Shown here one piece after another: positions 22,141 to 33,444 of a stretch of DNA of 60,000 nt. Position 1 is the stretch's first letter. Each line of letters opens with the position of its first letter. The position numbers and the translations under genes were made by a program. The notes beneath the pieces were generated by a model. It saw only the letters and a program-made list of their open reading frames with translations. It searched no databases and was not told the DNA's origin. Source of the stretch: Cryptomeria japonica (lineage: Eukaryota > Streptophyta > Pinopsida > Cupressales > Cupressaceae); NCBI RefSeq assembly GCF_030272615.1, contig NC_081408.1, forward strand, positions 337,684,793 to 337,744,792. The letters are read 5' to 3'.

Positions 22141-22650
22141 TCAATAAAAACTTTGTGTTACAAATGGGACAAACTCTATCGCTTCTCTTTCGGGTGTTGG
22201 TGGTATTTCTCGAGCTGTGTTGTATGTGATATAGATGTTTGGGAAGAAGTTGGGATTAATATTACCTCCTTGGTTTTTGTGATAACTCAGAGCTCTATAT
22301 TGCATAAAAGCTCTGCGGTTCAATGATTCTGAATCAAATTCGTTTGTTTTGCCTTGAAGGTAGAGGTGCATGTGATGCAGAAAAACTCTATGGGAGACAA
22401 AGATTTGTCTATTTATATAGAATAATTTCCTCCTTTTGATCAAAGTCTTTGAGCTTAATGGTCTTCTTTTCAAGTTGATATTCTGATGACGCTTCTTCTT
22501 TCGCAAGATGTGAAGGATGGTCATAAAGTTTTGATACTTTTGTTGTTTGCACTTTGTTTTTGATATGTTTGGTTGGATGAATACTTTGTTTTTGGGATTG
22601 ATTTTCTGATTTTTCTTTGACAAGAAAACAAAGCAAGCACACAAACACAA
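22141..22650 (-). CDS. Unrecognised 169-codon frame in C's leader
   Basis: It starts MCLCACFVFLSKKNQK, is very basic and Asn/Lys-rich in the first 100 residues, and ends NTAREIPPTPEREAIEFVPF. I recognise no domain. Its AT-rich, Lys/Asn-rich composition could arise by chance. Its place, about 450 bases before gag, is where Ogre-like elements carry an extra ORF. Probably not a real gene. Confidence 0.15.
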   Translation of the reverse strand: MCLCACFVFLSKKNQKINPKNKVFIQPNISKTKCKQQKYQNFMTILHILRKKKRHQNINLKRRPLSSKTLIKRRKLFYINRQIFVSHRVFLHHMHLYLQGKTNEFDSESLNRRAFMQYRALSYHKNQGGNINPNFFPNIYITYNTAREIPPTPEREAIEFVPFVTQSFY

Positions 22651-24065
22651 GAATGTTGCCTCAAAGGCACAAATGAGTATGGGTCTAGATCAACCCAATC
22701 CTTGGACTTGTATATGAACCTTCCTTTAGATGTATTTTAAGGTGTATTTCCAAAGCCTGAAGTTAGCTCAATTTGCACTTGGTCTTTAAAATGAACACAC
22801 TTCAAACACCTTTTATCCCTAAGGTCAAATGGCCAGTTGTGATAAATTTAACCCACATCTTGATATTTCTTCGACTTTGGTACTACATACCTTATGAATC
22901 CCACCGTGGCAGGTAAGGATGTGATATACTAAGTCTTGCACGAGTATAGCAAATAGATGATCCCTATGATGGGGGAGTCACCACTTTTATCAAGTCACAA
23001 GTGACTTTTCAAAAAACTATGTTCCTACTCAAGGAAATATGTATGGTGAGTATCTTGGGAGCAAAACCATCTATGCTCTTGCACTAAATTATATCGCAAA
23101 TATCCTCAATCAATAGAACGGGTGGGCTACTATTTAAAGGTGTTTAGTCATGTTCGATGTTTTTGGACATAAGTTCATTCTGCAGTGACTCACTTAAGAG
23201 CCTTGTAACTGGTGGTGGGGCCCATTTGTCCTTTCGGCCAGTTACACTATAGGAACAACTATACCCAAGGCTACAACTTTCGCTCTCACCTGAATTTTAT
23301 AGCGGCTCGAAGGATTTACCGCTCGAGGTCGTTCCCAAGAGTATCGATCCCTTGGCAGGCCTCTCTTAAAAAGATAAAATTTTGAGTGTTACTAGCACTT
23401 TTCTCTTGCACCTAGGACCACGAAAGCCAAGGGAGAGGATAGTGTGTGTTAGAAGTGGGACCACTCGACTGACTTTTTGCACAAGTGTGCCAAGCACAAA
23501 AAACACTTGTTCTTTTTAATCCACCATTGCAATGTGATCTAACTATTTGGAGATGTTGCTCCAACAGTCATGATGTTCTTTTTAACTTTAAAGGCAATAT
23601 GTTTTGTAAAATAGGAAAAATGAAATCCTGGTCAACTTAACAAAAAACACGTTTTGCTTGAAGTAAAATTGTTTTTGGGCTTGACTGAAAAATGGCTTGT
23701 TCTTTTTAGATTGCCCAAAATAAAGTGTTGATTGTAAATTTCTTTAAGTTGATACAAGAAAATAAATTTTGTTTTGTTGATTTTAAGCACCAAAACGAAG
23801 TTTGTTTCCTAACTTGCAAGAAATAAAGTTTGTTTTGTTTAGTTTTAATGCACCCCAAAGACAAGTGACCCTAACTAGAAAGCAATGAAAATTTGTTTTT
23901 GTTCAAGTTTTAATACACCAAAGGAAAATTTGTGATTTTTAATGGTGAGTTTTAACCTGCACAAACAACAAATTATTAGTAAAATTTATGTCCAAGGGGG
24001 GCTTCCACAAGCCTAAAAAGTTTCAATTTTTTTGGTTACAAGGTGATTTTTACGAGATTCTGTTA

Positions 24066-24301
24066 CAATAGCACTAGTCTGTGTTTGAACAGAGGCGCTA
24101 TTTAACACAAAAGTGCTAGAAGAAAGGGAAAGACAGAGAGGCAAAAGTGCTAAAACAGGGTGAATAGTGCCAAAACCATGTCAAAAGCGCCAAAACGGTT
24201 CCAAAAGCGCTGAACTTGAGACAATAGCGCTATTGTAAGAACAATAGCGCTAAAAGCATAAGTGTCGATAGCGCTAGAACGAGTTCAATAGCGCCAAAGC
24301 G
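24066..24301 (-). repeat. Cluster of GCGCTATTG-like motifs in C's leader
   Basis: About seven GCGC words (CAATAGCGCTATTG, CAAAAGCGCC and AATAGCGCC on the + strand) plus four variants (AGTGCTA, AGTGCCA, AGCACTA). On the - strand, the element's coding strand, they read GCGCTATTG/GGCGCTTTTG, like the cluster before the PMD gene (9229-9544) on its own coding strand. It lies about 90-330 bases after the primer-binding site. Confidence 0.7.
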
Positions 24302-24371
24302 TAACCTGTGTGACACTTTCAACATTCAAACATGTTAAGGGGTAAAAAAAATGACATTTTTGGTGTTTCGA

Positions 24372-24391
24372 TTCATGCCGGGTTCACCAAA
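24372..24391 (-). other. Primer-binding site of element C
   Basis: On the - strand TTTGGTGAACCCGGCATGAA directly follows the 5' LTR end. It is the same type as in A and B, with G for A in CCCGGC. It probably pairs with the same tRNA, which I take from memory to be tRNA-Trp. Confidence 0.8.
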
Positions 24392-25769
24392 TGATGCCCT
24401 ACAAAATGGACAAGGTTAGTCTAAGATAAATAACACACATACAAGAAACCGTTAGTGTTAGTCAATCAAAAACTAATCTAAACAGGCATATCAAGAGAGA
24501 CACTAAAATCATGCAAGCATATTTAAATAAAGAAGCAAATATGATGAGGCATCTCCAAATACCTCCTAACATGGTCTTAGCTCCTTCTCCCTTGTTCCTC
24601 TCCTCTCCAAGTTCCAAAATAGTGTAGCTCTCAGCAACTTTTTGCACTATGGATGCTTATGGAGGATTGAGAATGTAGTATTGTGCTTCAAATGGGAAAT
24701 AAAAAGCTAAAATACTAGATGATATTAAAATGATTGATTTTAACTAAAATAACAAAGATATTAGTTGATTATGCTAAAATGCTCTCTAAAAATGCCTATA
24801 GGTTAAATGCATACAAGTTTTTAGGATTTGGATTATGAAAAAATGGGCTCTATTTATAAGAAAAATGGAGCAATGGATGGTTGAGATTGAGCAATCTCAA
24901 CAAGGATCAGGATTGAATGATTTCAAATCCATGTGAGGGATTTCAACCCAATCCCATATCGACAAGTGTCAATGTGAGATAGGTTGAGAAGAGAGGGAAT
25001 AAGCATTAAATGCTTGATATGACCTTGGGAGTTAAAGTCAAGGTTGGTTGAATGAATAAACTCTTTATTCAAAGAATAAAGCTTTTATCCAATGGATAAA
25101 TTCTCGTGCAAATGTGAAATGGATGAATATGGTCAAAACAATAAATGTTTGGGGAGACAAGTTTGAAATAACTATAAATGGTTATGTAAGAGCCATAAAT
25201 GGTCATGTAAGAGCCATTAATGGTCTTGGAAGACTTAAGGGGTTAATTTGTTGAACACACAAAGCATTAAATGCTTTTCAAAGACTTTGGAGTCTTTGAG
25301 AAGTGACTTCATTTTGCTTAGGAATGTGACAATAATTAGGGGATGGATTAGGCTAATTAGGAAGAGGTTAGAAGAATCTAGAAGGGGATTAGATTTTGCA
25401 AGTTGGATTTGGTGGGTGAGGGAAAATAGGATTTTATTAAATTAAATTAATTTATTTCAATAAATGTGTGCAAGTTACATTTGTAGGAAAATGCAAGTGG
25501 GGGGGGATAATGATTTAAATAAATGTTTTTATTTAATTTATTTAAAAGAGGAATAGGGGATTTAATAAATAAATTTTATTTATTTAATTGATTTGAGTTT
25601 GATTTAATGAATTAATTAAAATAAATTGAATAATTTATTTAATTAATAGAAGAATGTTTGGGGATAAATTAATTAAATATTAATTTAGTTAATTGATGGC
25701 TAGTGGATTTTTAATCAAATAAATAGCGAATATTTATTTAATTAAGCTGGACATATTTGTGTGACTACA
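24392..25769 (-). repeat. Element C 5' LTR with TATA-like box
   Basis: 1378 bp, the partner of 7290-8665. A TATA-like box reads CTTATAAATAGAGCCC on the - strand (24860-24845), so transcription would start near 24820. A 61-codon frame at 24647-24462 is present in both LTRs with a few changes; as the first ATG after the TATA box it would act as an upstream ORF if transcribed, but it is probably chance. Confidence 0.9.
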
Positions 25770-25774
25770 CAACT

Positions 25775-26241
25775 GATAACTCATTTTATCAACTTTGCAT
25801 TATTTGCAACTAGTGCCCCGATGTATGCTCCCACATCTCAGGGAATGTCTGCACATAAACAATTTTGGATTAGTTTCGATTCCACTTTTCCAAAAGACGA
25901 GTGCAGACCTCGAAGACAACACCGTTTCTACTAGATGCCAACACCCTTTTAGGATGATAGCACATTGTCTGGACTAACACACCCATCTAAGACACAGGCA
26001 TGCAGATTAGACAACAACGCATCTCAGGGATGCTTGCACAACCGTTCGACCAAAATAATCCAAAAAAGCACTAAGAATACAAAACAAGGAATGTTTTGAG
26101 TCGTACCTGGTCGGGCTCACTGCCCTGCTCGACCACAGTTCGCAATTCCTCTATCCTGCTAGCCCTAAGATCTCGTCTACATGACATTTTTTCTCAGACT
26201 CTATGCAAATATCAACTAGAATGCCCACAGTGAATAGTAGT
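25775..26241 (-). pseudogene. Element B: upstream part of antisense PMD gene and its 5' flank
   Basis: This is B sequence between the insertions of C and A. Read on the - strand across the C insertion, the PMD frame continues for a few codons (ELSVVNR, then a TGA, then LLHRLGLLFIY on the other side of C). Further up, stops appear at once. No start codon can be assigned. A word of about 20 bases (ATCTCAGGGA..G..TGCACA) occurs twice, at about 25835 and 26021. The GCGCTATTG motifs found upstream of C's PMD gene are not seen here. Confidence 0.5.
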
Positions 26242-27456
26242 TGTAGCATCATAAAATTGTGACCCTCACAATTTTGACCACATCTTAGGTCCTCATCTAT
26301 GCAACTTCATCTTTCTACTCGATTGAGACACCTCTCTGCACCTTCATTATGAACTTCTCCCATCTCAACCCTGATGACACCTTAGGACCCTGTCCAGGCC
26401 CCAAGATAGGGCAAGACAGGGGTGTGGTACCCCTGTCCCCCTAGGATAGGGGCGTGGTGCCCCTGTCCTCCCTCTTAGGATGGCCCTAAGATAGGTCTAT
26501 TCGACTCTTGAATACAATTTTCTCTTCAAGGAATTAAACTCTCCTTTGTTGGCCTTTGGTGGGATGAAAACTAATCCTCTTGGGCATGTATAAAAGGATA
26601 TTCAATTCCCTCATTTAATGATAATAAGAAGAATAAGCAAAATTCAAGTGGAAGGTCTCCATTATCGTCATCAAGCATTCAAGTCTTCAAGCATCCATCA
26701 AGTTCTCTTCTTCATGTGTCTTCTTCATTCATCCATTGGAGGAACATTATAACATTCATTTGCAAGCATGTGTGTGTGTTAGGGTTTTGTCATGTTACAT
26801 GCCATTTCATACAACATTTATGATTACATTCAAGAAGCAAAGCAACAATCATCAATCAATTGCAAATCTACAAGGTATACATTTTCATTATTTACATTTA
26901 AACATTTGCAATTACTTTATTTCAAGGTTGATTCCTCAAACAAGGTTTGACTAAGGCAAACCCCTATCGACAACCCTTCTTCCCTCTCTTCTATGTGTAG
27001 GTTGCAGGTGCATAGCTGTAATTGCAGGTTTGGACTTCATTTGCAGAGATGAAAAAACCATTTTCAGTGCACGGATTTTTCAGAGGACCAAGTACACTTT
27101 CAACTTGGTCCTGATAACTTTTGTCCAAATTTGCAGGGCAGATCCATATTAGTCTAAATATCTTAGATCTGAAGTTACAACACGATCCTAAATAGGTAGC
27201 TCCCCATTTCATGCATTTTTGTCTCCCTTTTCTACATAGTCAACAAGTCAACCCTTCCATTTACAAAAGAGGGTGAATCACATTCCAACCCTTGCAATCC
27301 ACTTGGTATTCACATCCTTATTCTCCTTGGATTTGGATCTAGTGGATTCAAGCCCCTCTTTTGAATGTAAAGTATCTCCCAAGTGAAAATCCTCCTAGTG
27401 GTTTCCTTTCTCTCTCTTAGGTGGGGAAGCACTAGGATCAAATTTTGCACTTTACA
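26242..27456 (+). repeat. A-family LTR 1
   Basis: 1215 bp, TGTAG...TTTACA. A TATA-like box (ATGTATAAAAGG) lies at about 26586-26597. Two adjacent hairpin-forming repeats lie at 26415-26437 and 26444-26468. A GTGTGTGTGT stretch follows at about 26769. It is followed directly by sequence that also follows LTR 3, not by a primer-binding site. Confidence 0.88.
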
Positions 27457-27866
27457 ATAACAATGACCCTTCTTGGGGCCCACTTTCGAGTATATAGCCT
27501 AATTTTTGCCCGTTTTTGGACAATTTTAGCTTGTTTTCCTTCCTGTTTTCCCTGCCTTACCAGGGGCAAAACACGAGGGGGCATATAGTCACCTTCATTT
27601 TATTTTTCTCTTCTATCCACACTAATGCTCCTTAAGCATTCATCTCACCGAAGTAGCTTCCTCCGTTTTTTGTGCTGACAACCTTTTTTTCATCTTGCAG
27701 TTCGGAATTCACCATAGGAAATATTGGGTTTCCTCATGGATACTTGGGGGCATTGCTCATGATTGTTGACTCGATCTCTGCGATTTATACAATATCCTTT
27801 TTGGCTAAGTATTTATTGCATCTACTGCATCTATTGCATAACATGAGCTTAATGAACATATCTCAT
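27457..27866 (+). repeat. Duplicate of element B 3' flank inside the A cluster
   Basis: This matches 43302-43712 at roughly 85-90 % by eye (both contain GACCCTTCTTGGGGCCCACTTTC near the start and ATACTTGGGGGCATTGCTCATGAT later). At about 27860 it changes, at a short shared word (TATCTC...TATACAATGG), into the A interior seen at about 40855. It is evidence for an old recombination that duplicated B DNA between A LTRs. Confidence 0.75.
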
Positions 27867-27868
27867 AT

Positions 27869-28200
27869 ACAATGGGTCATTCTTGGAACTAGAGGACAAT
27901 CTCTTGGAGCAAGATGTCACCACTTTTCTTTTGTACAATGGGTCATTCTTGGAACCAGAGGAAAGCCTCTTAGAGCAAGATGTCACCACTTTTCTTTTGT
28001 ATAGTGGATCATTCTCAGAACCAAAGGGTAGCCTCTTAGAGAGAGATGTCGCCACTTTTCCTCTTTTACAATGGGATATTATTGGAACCAGAGGACAACC
28101 TCTTAGAGAAAGATGTTGCCACTTTTTCTTTTATACAGTGGGATATTATCTAAACCAGAGGGCAGCCTCTTAGAGCGAGATGTCTCCACTTTCTTGACAT
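27869..28200 (+). repeat. 66-67-bp tandem repeat, five copies (A interior)
   Basis: The unit begins ACAATGGGTCATTCTTGGAA and contains AGATGTCGCCACTTTTC. There are five degenerate copies in a row. The same array has eight copies at 40859-41395. Because 66 is a multiple of 3 the array yields periodic open frames on both strands; these are not genes. Confidence 0.9.
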
Positions 28201-28898
28201 TTCTACTGTACATCTTATACAGGTTATAGCATACTTGGGCATAGACTCTTATGAGGTGCTCCAAACCTCAGTTGCACACATGCGCATGAGGTTGAGTGGA
28301 ACTAACGATGTTCTTTCCCTCCTCCCTTACATGGATCACCTAGACAAAATATGGGGGCTAGTTTTCCATGTCCTTTTTTCTCCATGGATCACCTAATTCT
28401 AGGGGCGAGATGTCCATGGTTCCCTTTGTTCACCTTTCTTCTCATGGATCACCCAAGTGTGTATTCATGTCCTCTCTCTCCTTCCTATCATGATCTCATA
28501 GTTTTACTATTGATAGTTCATGGATGATGTTAGCTTTGCTATTTTATGTGATTATTGGTGTTTATGTGATGGAATTTGTGTTTGTGTTTCAATTAGTTGT
28601 TTGAGATGTTTGTATCACGGTCTCTTTGGCTAGTTGATGTGTCATGTTGTTTTTTGTTTTTGTCGTGTGTCTTTTGTGCTTTGTCTTGTTTTGTTTTTCT
28701 TCTTCTTTTTTTGTTTTGTGTGCTCTTTCTTATGCTTGAGTGAGTTAAGATCCTAAGATTGGGGGCTTTGTTCCTCAAGATTAGTGATGTCTTATACTCC
28801 TTGTGGTATTGCTCCACATGTTTCATCTTCATCTCTCTCTCTTCTACTTTACCAACAGTATTGGTGTAAGCCATACTCCCGCTAAAGTGGGGGCTAAG
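28201..28898 (+). other. A interior 3' end with purine tract
   Basis: Non-coding sequence homologous to 41396-42090. It ends in the purine tract AAAGTGGGGGCTAAG (28884-28898) directly before LTR 2. T-rich with TTTTGTTTTTGT words at 28640-28730. No gene seen. Confidence 0.75.
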
Positions 28899-30071
28899 TG
28901 TAGCATCATAAAATTGTGACCCTCGCAATTTTGACCACATCTTAGGCCCTCACCTATGCGACTGCATCACTCTACTCGATTGAGACCCCTCTCTGCAGCT
29001 TCATTATGAACTTCTCCCATTTCATCCCCGATGACACCTCAGGACCCTATCCATGCCCCAAGATAGGGCGGGGACAGGGGCGTGACACCCCTTTCTGCCC
29101 TCTTAGGGTGGCCCTAAGATAGGTCTATCCGGCTCTTGAACACAATTTTCTCTCTGAGGACTTAAAATCTCCTTTGTTGGCCTTTAGTGGGATGAAATTA
29201 ATCCTCTTGGACATGTATAAAAGGAGATTCAATTCCCTCATTTGATAAAAATAAGAAGAATAAGCTAAATTCAAGCGGAAGGTCTCCATTATCGTCATCA
29301 AGCATCCATCAAGTTCTCTTCTTCATGTGTCTTCTTCATTCATCCATTGGAGCAACATTACAACATTCATTTGCAAGAATGTGTGTGTGTGTGTTAGGGT
29401 TTTGTCATGTTACATGCCATTTCATACAACATTCATGATTACATTCAAGAAGCAAAGCAACAATCATCAATCAATTGCAGATCTACAAGGTATACATTGC
29501 CATTATTTATATTTAGGCATTTGCAATTACTTTCTTTCAAGGTTGATTCCTCAACTATGGTTTGATTGAGGCAAACCCCTATCCACAACCCTTCTTCCCT
29601 TCTTTTCTATGTGTAGGTTGCAGGTGCACAATTGTAATTGCAGGTTTGGACTTCATTTGTAGAGACGGAAAAACCCTTTTCGGCGCACAAATTTTTTGGA
29701 GGACCAAGTACACTTTCAACCTGGTCCTGATGATTTTTCTCCAAATTTTTAGGGCAGATCCGTATCAGTCTAAATATCTTAGATTCATAGTTACACCATG
29801 ATCCTAAAGTGGTAGCTCCCTATTTCATCCATTTTTGTCTCCCTTTTCTACATAGTCAACAAGTCAACCCTTCCATTACAAAAGAGGGTGAATCACATTT
29901 CAACCCTTGCAATCCACTTGGTATTCACATCCTTACTCTCCTTGGATTTGGATCTAGTGGATTCAAGCCCCTCTTTTGAATGTAAAGTATCTCCCAAGTG
30001 AAAATCCTCCTAGTGGTTTCCTTTCTCTCTCCTAAGTGGGGAACCACTAGGATCCAATTTTCCACTTTACA
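28899..30071 (+). repeat. A-family LTR 2
   Basis: 1173 bp. It differs from LTR 1 and LTR 3 by about 10 % by eye, plus a deletion of about 38 bases that removed one of the paired hairpins. A TATA-like box lies at about 29214-29222. It is flanked by a purine tract on the left and a primer-binding site on the right. Confidence 0.9.
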
Positions 30072-30074
30072 TTT

Positions 30075-30090
30075 TGGTGAACCCGACATC
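30075..30090 (+). other. Primer-binding site of element A
   Basis: TGGTGAACCCGACATC follows LTR 2 after TTT. It is the same class as the sites of B (382) and C (24391), which fits use of the same tRNA primer. Confidence 0.8.
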
Positions 30091-33000
30091 TTACATCTTA
30101 ATTCTAATTTCTTATTATTAAATTTGAATACTTGCAATTTTAATTTCAAAATTTCATTTCCAATTTTGATCTTTTTGAGATTTTTAGAAAATTAATGGCA
30201 TAAAAACCCTAATTTTGCATTTTGAGAAAATTGAGCTTGTGAAGTGTAGCATTTTAGTTGCTTGTTTCAGATCTGATTTCTATTTCTAAATTGCAATTCA
30301 AATCTATCTTTCCATTGTGAAAATTAAGTGGTTAAAAAGCAAAACCCTAATTTTTAAGAATCTCTTATTTCGACCTTTGCCTGCTAATTTGACTGATCTA
30401 GACATTTCCAAATCAGTTGTTTTTTGGATTCTGCAATAAAATCATAATTTCTATAATCCTTGAAAATTTTAAAAAAAGTTGGTTGGACCAGGTACACTTT
30501 GCACTTGGTTCCTAGCTTTTTCCCTGAAATTTCAAGAGTCGGAATTGACTGTACTTTTCTGCTTAAATCCCCAAAATTGACATACTTTATCAATTTTAAC
30601 ATCTCTTAAGGTCGAAAAAAATTCAAATTTCCACACTCTTAACTTTTAAATTAATTATCATAAAAAGGTCCTAATTTTAGATCTTCTTTCCAAGTAAATT
30701 AAGATTTTAATTAAGACACTTTCAATGGCAGTTAATGGACTAGATTTCTTTGCTATTTCACATATGATTACATTGTTTTTAACATATATATATTACAATC
30801 ATGTATTGGATAATGACTTTTTTCATTTCCCGTTGCTTCTTTTCATTCATAGCACTTGGTCATATTGTGTTGTTAAGGTTTCAAGTTCATTTCCTTTTCA
30901 ATTTGATCTCAAAGATTTCATGTATCATTTATGTTGCATTATGGTGATGTTATTAACAAAATGAATTTCATATGTCAATCACCTTAAGGATTTTGTAGAT
31001 CCCAATCTTAGAGATCCTAATTCTTGCACCTCTCCTAGGGTATACTGTGTGAATAAGATGAGCGCTACTATATCAACCAATGATATTTTTGAAAAAGAAC
31101 AAGCATTGGAAGACCATATGGGCCCATCTTCTTCTTATACACATACCCTTGAGCAAGGGGGAAAAATCAAAGTATCAACATTCTTACATCTTTAGACCCT
31201 TATTCTCCTAGGACTTATCTTCAACATCAAAATATATATAGAGAGGATGATGTTATACATTTTATTCATTATCTTTCCCCTCATAGAACTAAGTAAAGAT
31301 GAGCATTTAGACGATGAAAATGTTCATTCCCAATGTCCCAAAAAGGATAAGCATGACAAAGGAAAGCAAATTATCCTTTCACATGATATTCCTTCTCCAT
31401 CTACAAATCTTTTTATTCCCCCTTACACATTATATTTCAAAGAAATTCACGATCCTATTCCCCCCAAAATACTCATTCGCAACATTGTTATAGTCATGGC
31501 TTTCATATAATAACAAAACAAGGTTTTCAAGAATAAAAACTTGGGAAATTTGAGCAAGGAATTTGTGTCCCTCCTATGCAAGCTACTACAGAAGACCTAG
31601 GAAATGAGAATCGTCTCTCTATGGATGAACTCATTAAGCTCCAAAACTCCAAAACCTATCTCCAAAGGAAACATATCAAAAGATCCCACAATAATGTTTC
31701 TTCTTCAAAATGTCCTTTTTGCTCATTCATCAAACCCATGATCATAATGCTGATGGTTGCCCTGATTTTCAAAAATCTATTCAAAATGGGATAGATAGTG
31801 GAAAATTAGGATCGTGGATAATAATTCTTCTTCTAATAATTCTTCTCCTTTATGCCAAGACAATGAGTTAAAACACATTTATCATCATGATAGACTAGCT
31901 ACAAGAATCTATTGGAGATTGAAATATGATAAGAACATTTCCTTTCCTCCTAAAAACTAAAACAAAATCTTAAGCAAGTGAAAGGATAGGAATATTTCAT
32001 TTTCATGATTCATATTCACATTCTCTTAGAAAATGTCATGCATTTAAGAAATTTGTTCAAAAACAATATGACCGTGCACAAATTTCTGTTACAATAGATC
32101 TAGCCGTCTTCCTTGAACTAAACATAGTGCCTCAAAACTTCTTTTTCTTTTCGTGTTTCTCTTCACCTTATGACATAACTAGCCAACTTAACTGGGGGCT
32201 CTCTATTATTTGTGGTGGTATTGTTTCAATTTTAAATACTTTGGGCTAGCAACATGAAGTTCACTTCCCTTCTTTTTTCAATGGATCTATCTCTATCTTT
32301 AGGCATCATTCATTATTAGATACCATTTTTTGCATACATTTATTCTCATATGAGCATATAATTGTTCTTTGATTTTTTTTCTCTTTACTTGCAAAGGAAC
32401 ATCTTTAATGAGTAATAAAATTCTTCTTGTTCTCTTAATTCTATTGGAAAACTTACCTCTTCTTTGGTTTCGATTATTTACAAGTATGATATGCCCCCTA
32501 GTATGAAATGATCTCTTGTGAAGTACATGTCCCTTCCTTGAGAGGATTTGTTCCATTATGAAGGCATATTTCTTTAAAATAATCACCATTAGAAGATTCA
32601 TAATGCTCCTCCTTGTTCTTCTTACTTGGGGGGCAAGGATTTTGCTCCTTTATCTTTCCTTTAGGGGTTGCATTTTTCATATGTGATTATCATTTCTTAC
32701 AATGATACGTTCTTGTGACTAATCCCTCTTGGGGAATATGTGATGCTCTTTCTCTCTTCTCTTAGAAGATTACCACTTCTTGAGATGTGTTTTTTTACAT
32801 ATACTAATGTCTTTTCTTGCATGTGTTCATGTAAGTACATTATGCATTTTCTTATGTTTAATCTCTCTCTATAAGATTGTGTAAGCTCTTCCCATTGTCT
32901 CTACACTTGGGGGGCAATGATTTCTCCCTCTCTTTCTCCAAGGATCCACTCTTTCCTATGTTGTGGAGGGTGTTAGTTCATTACATGATGTCATTCCTTG

Positions 33001-33439
33001 TGTGAAATCATTGTTGTTTGTTCAAGGGTTCTCTCTTATACAAGAGGTGTAATTCCTTGACTACAACCTCTTTCACACTTGGTAATGTACATCTATAATA
33101 AATTCACCCATCCCCACTGGGATAAAAGTGAGTCATCCTTCATCAAGAATCCATTTCACCTAGCAATAGGAGGAAGGATTGAATTCTTGTTCTCTTTAGT
33201 GCTTCATTCTAGAAGATGTTATACTTGTCTAAGACAACTCCTCTTGGAGGTAGATGCCTTTTGAGAAAAGATCCCTTCTCTCCAAGGATCTCCTTTGCAC
33301 TTATAAAAAGATATATCTTTTATACTATCTTATCCTTGCTTGAAGAATATTCCCTCTCTTGCTTGGATTTATGACATTGTTGCATGATAGATATCTTCTT
33401 GGTGTTGAAGGAAGGTATCCTTGTTCTATTTTCCTTAAG
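30091..33439 (+). other. A interior, non-coding, with gag relic
   Basis: AT-rich DNA with no RT, integrase or RNase H motif in any frame. Around 31706-31815 a zinc-knuckle relic of gag can be read across one frameshift: CPFCSFIK then HDHNADGCPDFQKSIQNGIDSGKL, resembling the knuckle of Tat-type gags (compare the degenerate one in C near 20300). Short open frames at 30725-30964, 31247-31510 and 31576-31794 may be further gag pieces; I recognise nothing in the first. From 32100 to 33400 the DNA is pyrimidine-rich with TCTCTT/TTCCTT words. The element is a large non-autonomous derivative. Confidence 0.65.
31576..31815 (+). pseudogene. Gag zinc-knuckle relic in element A
   Basis: The frame 31576-31794 reads ...LSMDELIKLQNSKTYLQRKHIKRS... 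and enters CPFCSFIKP at about 31710; shifting by one base gives HDHNADGCPDFQKSIQNGIDSGKLG. The C-x2-C ... H-x4/5-C spacing and the LKxxIxxLIxxGKL-like tail are typical of gag in Tat-type Ty3 elements. It shows that A descends from a coding element. The rest of gag is not readable. Confidence 0.45.
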
Positions 33440-33444
33440 ATATC

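Larger units (their letters stand above)
21691..24367 (-). other. Element C long 5' leader
   Basis: About 2.7 kb between the primer-binding site and the gag ATG. It holds the GCGCTATTG motif cluster (24066-24301), stretches with ordinary base composition (22680-23600) and T/A-rich runs. One unrecognised frame of 169 codons lies at 22141-22650. Some Tat elements (the Ogre type) are known to have an extra ORF before gag; I see no sequence argument that this is one. Confidence 0.6.
7290..25769 (-). mobile_element. Element C: 18.5-kb Tat-like Ty3/gypsy retrotransposon
   Basis: A nearly complete element on the - strand. LTRs lie at 24392-25769 (5') and 7290-8665 (3'). Flanks CAATT (7285-7289) and CAACT (25770-25774) are a 5-bp target duplication with one mismatch. 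The order on the - strand is LTR, primer-binding site, 2.7-kb leader, gag, protease, G-patch-like segment, RT, RNase H, second RNase H, integrase (ends 14402), spacer, antisense PMD gene (+ strand), purine tract, LTR. LTR differences are about 3 % in the stretches I compared, the lowest in the window. It interrupts element B's antisense gene and so is younger than B. Confidence 0.92.

Noticed and set aside
24462-24647. 61-codon frame also present at 7360-7545 with nearly the same protein
   Set aside because: Both copies are in the two LTRs of element C, so their similarity comes from the LTR duplication. There is no domain; it may be an upstream ORF at most.
27869-28200. Regularly spaced repeats that could suggest a CRISPR array
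   Set aside because: The units are directly adjacent with no spacers and sit in a plant retrotransposon.
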